DNA of 26,652 nt from Methanobrevibacter sp. (GTDB taxonomy: Archaea > Methanobacteriota > Methanobacteria > Methanobacteriales > Methanobacteriaceae): positions 1-26,652 of the forward strand of contig JADLKP010000006.1 of NCBI GenBank assembly GCA_016838945.1, read 5' to 3'. Position 1 is the first letter of the stretch. Each line of letters starts with the position of its first letter. Below the pieces are notes generated by a model. It ran no database searches and had not been told where the DNA came from. It saw only the letters and a program-made list of their open reading frames with translations. The translations under genes were made by a program, and so were the position numbers. Shown one piece after another: positions 23,785 to 26,652 of this stretch.

Positions 23785-24984
23785 TTGGCTAAAAAAAATA
23801 AAAATATCAAGGAAATAAAAAGCATCAAAAGCAAGTTGGCAAACGGCGAATTGATAAAAAATGAAGATGCTTTATACATTAATAATCCCAATTATTTTTT
23901 AACATTCAGTGATTTGGAAGTGAGCGACGGTATTGACATAATAGAAAATATTATGGTATTGTCAGATGACTACATAAGTTTCAATAGGGAAAGTGAAGAT
24001 GATGCTTTGACTGATGTTGAACTAATGGAAATCACTGAAGAATATAAGGAAGAAAAATCCATTGAAGGCGGATATATCTGCCAAAGCTTTGATAAGATAA
24101 ATCATATAACCAATACTTATGGTGATATAACTGTCATTACAGTTATCTCAAATGATCTTGAAGTTCAAGATTTCTATAATGAACTGAAAGTGGTCAATAG
24201 CTGGAAAGGATTTTCTAATGCAAAACTCAATCTTGGCCAGATTATATTATTAGATCATGCATTCAGTCCAAAGTTGCTTATTCAACTTTATAAGATTGCA
24301 ACAAAACAAAAGGCAAAATTCTTTGAATCAATGCACTTGCCATCACACATAAACAATATTTCAAATAATGAGGATTTCCTTGTAATCGGATCCAACCTTC
24401 CAGAAGAAACATTAGACCAAGACTACATAATGGAAATCGGTTTGGACATAACAAATATGGAATATGAAGATGATGAAATCGATTTAGAGGAATTTATCGA
24501 AAGAATTGAAGATGCGGTCATCATCAGCTGTGAAGATGCGTTGGAAAAGATCAATTTGAATACCGGAATACTTGACTATCTTGTTAGTGAAGGAATTCAA
24601 ATTGGAGAAATGATTGAAGTTGGAATGAGCCTTTTAGAGAATATTGAACCAACAGATGAATTGAAGGAGAAGTTGGAGAAACAGCTCCTTGAATCAATAA
24701 GCGATAGAAATATAAATGCTATGATAATCGGAGCAATCAGAATGGAAGAAGACTTCAAAAAGGGAAGAGTTCGTGAAATCAATTTAAATGAGAAATTAGA
24801 TAATTTTTATCCTGATGCACTTATTGGAGCAACAATAGCTAATCAAATTGCTGGCACAGAAGGAGTATTGAACTTCAGAAGATACAGTGAAAATAAGCCA
24901 GGAATATTATATGGATTAGGACCTATATTATCAAATGCATTTGCAGGTTTAATAGGCGGATGCATGACTAAAATACTTGAATAA
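23785..24984 (+). CDS. CbiS-like protein: diverged CbiZ-like domain plus CobZ/PgpA-like domain
   Basis: 399 residues, starting at a TTG with an AGAGG element 8-9 bp upstream; no ATG lies in frame near it. The C-terminal part (about 240-399) resembles the PgpA/CobZ fold: MIEVGMSLLENIEP, INAMIIGAIRMEEDFKKGR, then FRRYSENKPGILYGLGPILSNAFAGLIGG. The middle part (about 115-210), with VITVISNDL, GFSNAKLNLGQIILLDHAFS and FLVIGSNL, follows the pattern of CbiZ adenosylcobinamide amidohydrolase but is strongly diverged. A CbiZ-CobZ fusion (CbiS) that salvages cobinamide and dephosphorylates alpha-ribazole phosphate is known from Methanopyrus. cobS lies 95 bp downstream and supports this role. Where PgpA-type enzymes have Asp-Asp before the AG, this protein has S383-N384, so phosphatase activity needs testing. 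The assignment rests on pattern and context, not on alignment. Confidence 0.55.
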   Translation: MAKKNKNIKEIKSIKSKLANGELIKNEDALYINNPNYFLTFSDLEVSDGIDIIENIMVLSDDYISFNRESEDDALTDVELMEITEEYKEEKSIEGGYICQSFDKINHITNTYGDITVITVISNDLEVQDFYNELKVVNSWKGFSNAKLNLGQIILLDHAFSPKLLIQLYKIATKQKAKFFESMHLPSHINNISNNEDFLVIGSNLPEETLDQDYIMEIGLDITNMEYEDDEIDLEEFIERIEDAVIISCEDALEKINLNTGILDYLVSEGIQIGEMIEVGMSLLENIEPTDELKEKLEKQLLESISDRNINAMIIGAIRMEEDFKKGRVREINLNEKLDNFYPDALIGATIANQIAGTEGVLNFRRYSENKPGILYGLGPILSNAFAGLIGGCMTKILE

Positions 24985-25079
24985 AAATTAATCATATTTA
25001 TTAAAATAATTCAATCAATAAAAACAATAAAGAACCCAAGATAGAAAAAATAAAAAATAAAAGCTAAAGAAGTGTTGAA

Positions 25080-25916
25080 ATGAAAGAAGAAAACAATGAT
25101 GATTATTTTGAAAAGCAAAAGCCTTCCACTTTACGTTCAATAGGGGGATTAATAACATTTTCAACAATCCTTCCTTTAAATGTTTATACAAGTATTGAGG
25201 AATTGGCAAGGGTAACTTGGATTTGGCCTATTATAAATGGAATTGTTGGATTCTTGGCAACTATAATTGCATACATTTTAACAGCATTTTTCCATTTTGA
25301 TGCACTTCTAACCGCTACAATAGTCTATGGATTCTTATTGTTGATTAATGGATTCAATCATTTTGATGGACTTATGGACTTCGGTGATGGAGTGATGGTT
25401 CATGGTAATCCTCAGAAAAAATTAAGCATCATGAAAGATCCTATGACGGGGGTTGGAGGAATATCTACAGGATTCATTGTAGGTGCAATCACAATTGCAG
25501 CATTTTGTTCATTGATCAAATATGCATATGCTGTTGACATCAATTTGATTCTGCTCATTATCGTAGCGGAAATTGCTGCAAAGATAGGATTGACAACCTG
25601 TTGCATATGCTCAAGTCCATCAACTGAAGGGATTGGAAAATTCTTCATTGAAAATATGAATTTAACCAATTATCTAACTGGACTCATCATCTGTTGGATT
25701 ATTGCAGCAGCACTTAGCATAACTACAGCATTCCACATAGGCATTATCGGAATTATAGGAGGAGCATTTGGAGGTGCTTTAACTGCATTGATTGCAAAGA
25801 AACATCTGAAGATTGCAAATGGAGATGTTCTTGGAACTTCCAACGAATTAGGTAGACTTTTCTCATTGATTGGAATGTTGATAGTAATTTCAGTAAGTTT
25901 TCATGCTTTAATTTAA
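25080..25916 (+). CDS. cobS: Adenosylcobinamide-GDP ribazoletransferase (cobalamin-5'-phosphate synthase)
   Basis: A 278-residue membrane enzyme with about 6-7 helices. It joins adenosylcobinamide-GDP to alpha-ribazole (or its phosphate) in the last assembly step of cobalamin. Family signatures: PSTLRSIGGLITFSTILPL at residues 15-33, where CobS has its FxTxLP motif; the metal site NHFDGLMDFGDGVM at about 102-115; IMKDPMTGVGG (usually MKDSRxGxxG); CCICSSPSTEGIGKFF; and GGAFGGALTAL near the C-terminus. Length is near the family norm. The ribosome-binding site is weak (AGAAGTG), which suits co-transcription with the CbiS-like gene upstream. A hairpin overlaps its stop codon. Confidence 0.93.
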   Translation: MKEENNDDYFEKQKPSTLRSIGGLITFSTILPLNVYTSIEELARVTWIWPIINGIVGFLATIIAYILTAFFHFDALLTATIVYGFLLLINGFNHFDGLMDFGDGVMVHGNPQKKLSIMKDPMTGVGGISTGFIVGAITIAAFCSLIKYAYAVDINLILLIIVAEIAAKIGLTTCCICSSPSTEGIGKFFIENMNLTNYLTGLIICWIIAAALSITTAFHIGIIGIIGGAFGGALTALIAKKHLKIANGDVLGTSNELGRLFSLIGMLIVISVSFHALI

Positions 25917-25930
25917 ATAAATTATTTAAA
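25912..25930 (+). terminator. Stem-loop overlapping the cobS stop codon
   Basis: TTTAAATA (25912-25919, containing the TAA stop) pairs with TATTTAAA (25923-25930) around a 3-nt loop. The stem is all A/T and weak; no clear T-run follows. Confidence 0.35.
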
Positions 25931-25937
25931 AACAAAT

Positions 25938-25992
25938 AGGATAAATATTGGAATAATATTGGATAAATAATGGATAAATATTGGATAAATAT
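25938..25992. repeat. Five phased 11-bp repeats upstream of trm56
   Basis: Units at 25938, 25949, 25960, 25971 and 25982 follow the consensus TGGATAAATAT; the last two are exact, the others have one or two changes. They lie 49-103 bp before the trm56 ATG. A TATA-like AAAAATATATC (25994-26004) follows directly. Confidence 0.88.
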
Positions 25993-26040
25993 TAAAAATA
26001 TATCAGAATTATAAATTTATCATTTAGAAAGAGTGAAAAA

Positions 26041-26595
26041 ATGAATATAAATGTTTTAAGATTAGATCATAGAATCGGAAGAGATACTCGTATTACCACC
26101 CACGTATGTTTAACTGCAAGAGCATTTGGAGCAAGCAAAGTATGGTTAGCAGGAGAAGAAGACCATAGTATGATGAAAAGTGTTAGGGACATTGCAGACA
26201 GATGGGGTGGAGACTTTGAAATAGAATACAACAATTCATATATGGAAGTCATTATGAACTGGAGAGAAAATGGAGGAAAGATAGTTCATTTGACTATGTA
26301 TGGTTCTCAAGCTCATGAAGTTGTGGATGAGGTCCGTGAAACAGGTGACGATATCCTAATCATCGTCGGCGGAGCAAAAGTACCTACAAAAGTTTACAAG
26401 AATGCTGATTGGAATGTTTCAGTTACTACACAACCTCATTCCGAAGTTGCAGCACTTGCTATTTTCCAACATTTATTGATGGAAGGAAAAGAGTTTGATT
26501 TGGAATTCGAAAATCCTGTATTTGAAGTAATTCCAACAGCTCATGGAAAAACCGTAAATATCCATGATGAAAATAGAAAAACCAATCCAGAATAA
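26041..26595 (+). CDS. tRNA (cytidine(56)-2'-O)-methyltransferase (aTrm56)
   Basis: A 184-residue SPOUT-class enzyme that methylates the 2'-OH of C56 in the T-loop of archaeal tRNAs with S-adenosylmethionine, stabilising the D-loop/T-loop contact. Signatures: the start VLRLDHRIGRDTRITTHVCL with the conserved RxxRDxRxxTH, RAFGASKVWLAGEED, a LTMYG strand, and the trefoil-knot cofactor site IIVGGAKVPTKVY followed by the SVTTQPHSEVAALAIF helix. The length matches the family. An AGAGTGA element precedes the ATG. It is likely a single-gene unit, with the phased repeats upstream and a strong hairpin downstream. Confidence 0.93.
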   Translation: MNINVLRLDHRIGRDTRITTHVCLTARAFGASKVWLAGEEDHSMMKSVRDIADRWGGDFEIEYNNSYMEVIMNWRENGGKIVHLTMYGSQAHEVVDEVRETGDDILIIVGGAKVPTKVYKNADWNVSVTTQPHSEVAALAIFQHLLMEGKEFDLEFENPVFEVIPTAHGKTVNIHDENRKTNPE

Positions 26596-26620
26596 AAAAA
26601 AAAAATTAAATAAGTAAAAA

Positions 26621-26647
26621 AAAAGAAGAATATTTTATTCTTCTTTT
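26621..26647. terminator. Strong hairpin after trm56
   Basis: Perfect 12-bp arms AAAAGAAGAATA (26621-26632) and TATTCTTCTTTT (26636-26647) with a 3-nt TTT loop, 26 bp after the stop codon. The A-rich left side would act as a T-run for a gene entering from the right, so it may serve both strands. Confidence 0.65.
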
Positions 26648-26652
26648 CACCA

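Overview
The window reads as a low-GC chromosome segment from a pseudomurein-type methanogenic archaeon of the Methanobacteriales, most likely Methanobrevibacter or a close relative. The evidence is the gene content: UbiA-family DGGGP synthase for archaeal ether lipids, archaeal inositol-1-phosphate synthase, PycB, Trm56, archaeal-type CobS and a very large Ig-repeat adhesin-like protein. Strong GGTGA-type ribosome binding sites, TATA boxes and AT-rich spacers agree. The genus is an inference. No tRNA, rRNA, CRISPR array, insertion sequence, prophage or replication origin was recognised.

Layout. (1) 1-4297 is the end of a surface-glycan locus: a 5'-truncated NeuB-type nonulosonate (sialic-acid-like) synthase, a GT-B polymer-type glycosyltransferase and a Wzx-like flippase form a + strand operon, with a hexapeptide acyltransferase facing it on the - strand. 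(2) 4414-12348 (- strand) holds two unusual repeat proteins. One is a two-zinc-ribbon membrane protein with a tandem PIHAE peptide and a NERD-like domain that seems to lack its catalytic acids. The other is a secreted 1902-residue adhesin-like protein with an acidic N-terminal half and an A-B-C-A-B-B-B-C-A-B-D-D-E series of Ig-like modules. (3) 12622-17943 (- strand) carries two GT4-like glycosyltransferases, a GT-C membrane glycosyltransferase and DGGGP synthase. Divergent from it at 18117 is inositol-1-phosphate synthase, so this stretch mixes polar-lipid synthesis and glycosylation. (4) 19612-21342 is pycB (pyruvate carboxylase biotin subunit), transcribed alone. (5) 21518-26595 holds an unknown two-TM protein and LarC on the - strand, then a CbiS-like gene, cobS (late cobalamin assembly) and trm56 on the + strand.

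How the genes fit together: region 1 would make, polymerise or transfer, flip and decorate a nonulosonate-containing surface glycan. Region 3 makes the diether lipid core, the inositol phosphate for archaetidylinositol head groups, and glycosyl transfers onto lipids or surface proteins. The CbiS-like/CobS pair fits corrinoid salvage and the last steps of cobalamin synthesis, needed by corrinoid methyltransferases. PycB makes oxaloacetate for biosynthesis.

The most notable items are the PIHAE repeat protein with its apparently inactive NERD domain, the diverged CbiS-like fusion, several intergenic direct repeats (two with a 10-11 bp period near one helical turn), and hairpins that overlap the stop codon at six transcription-unit ends.
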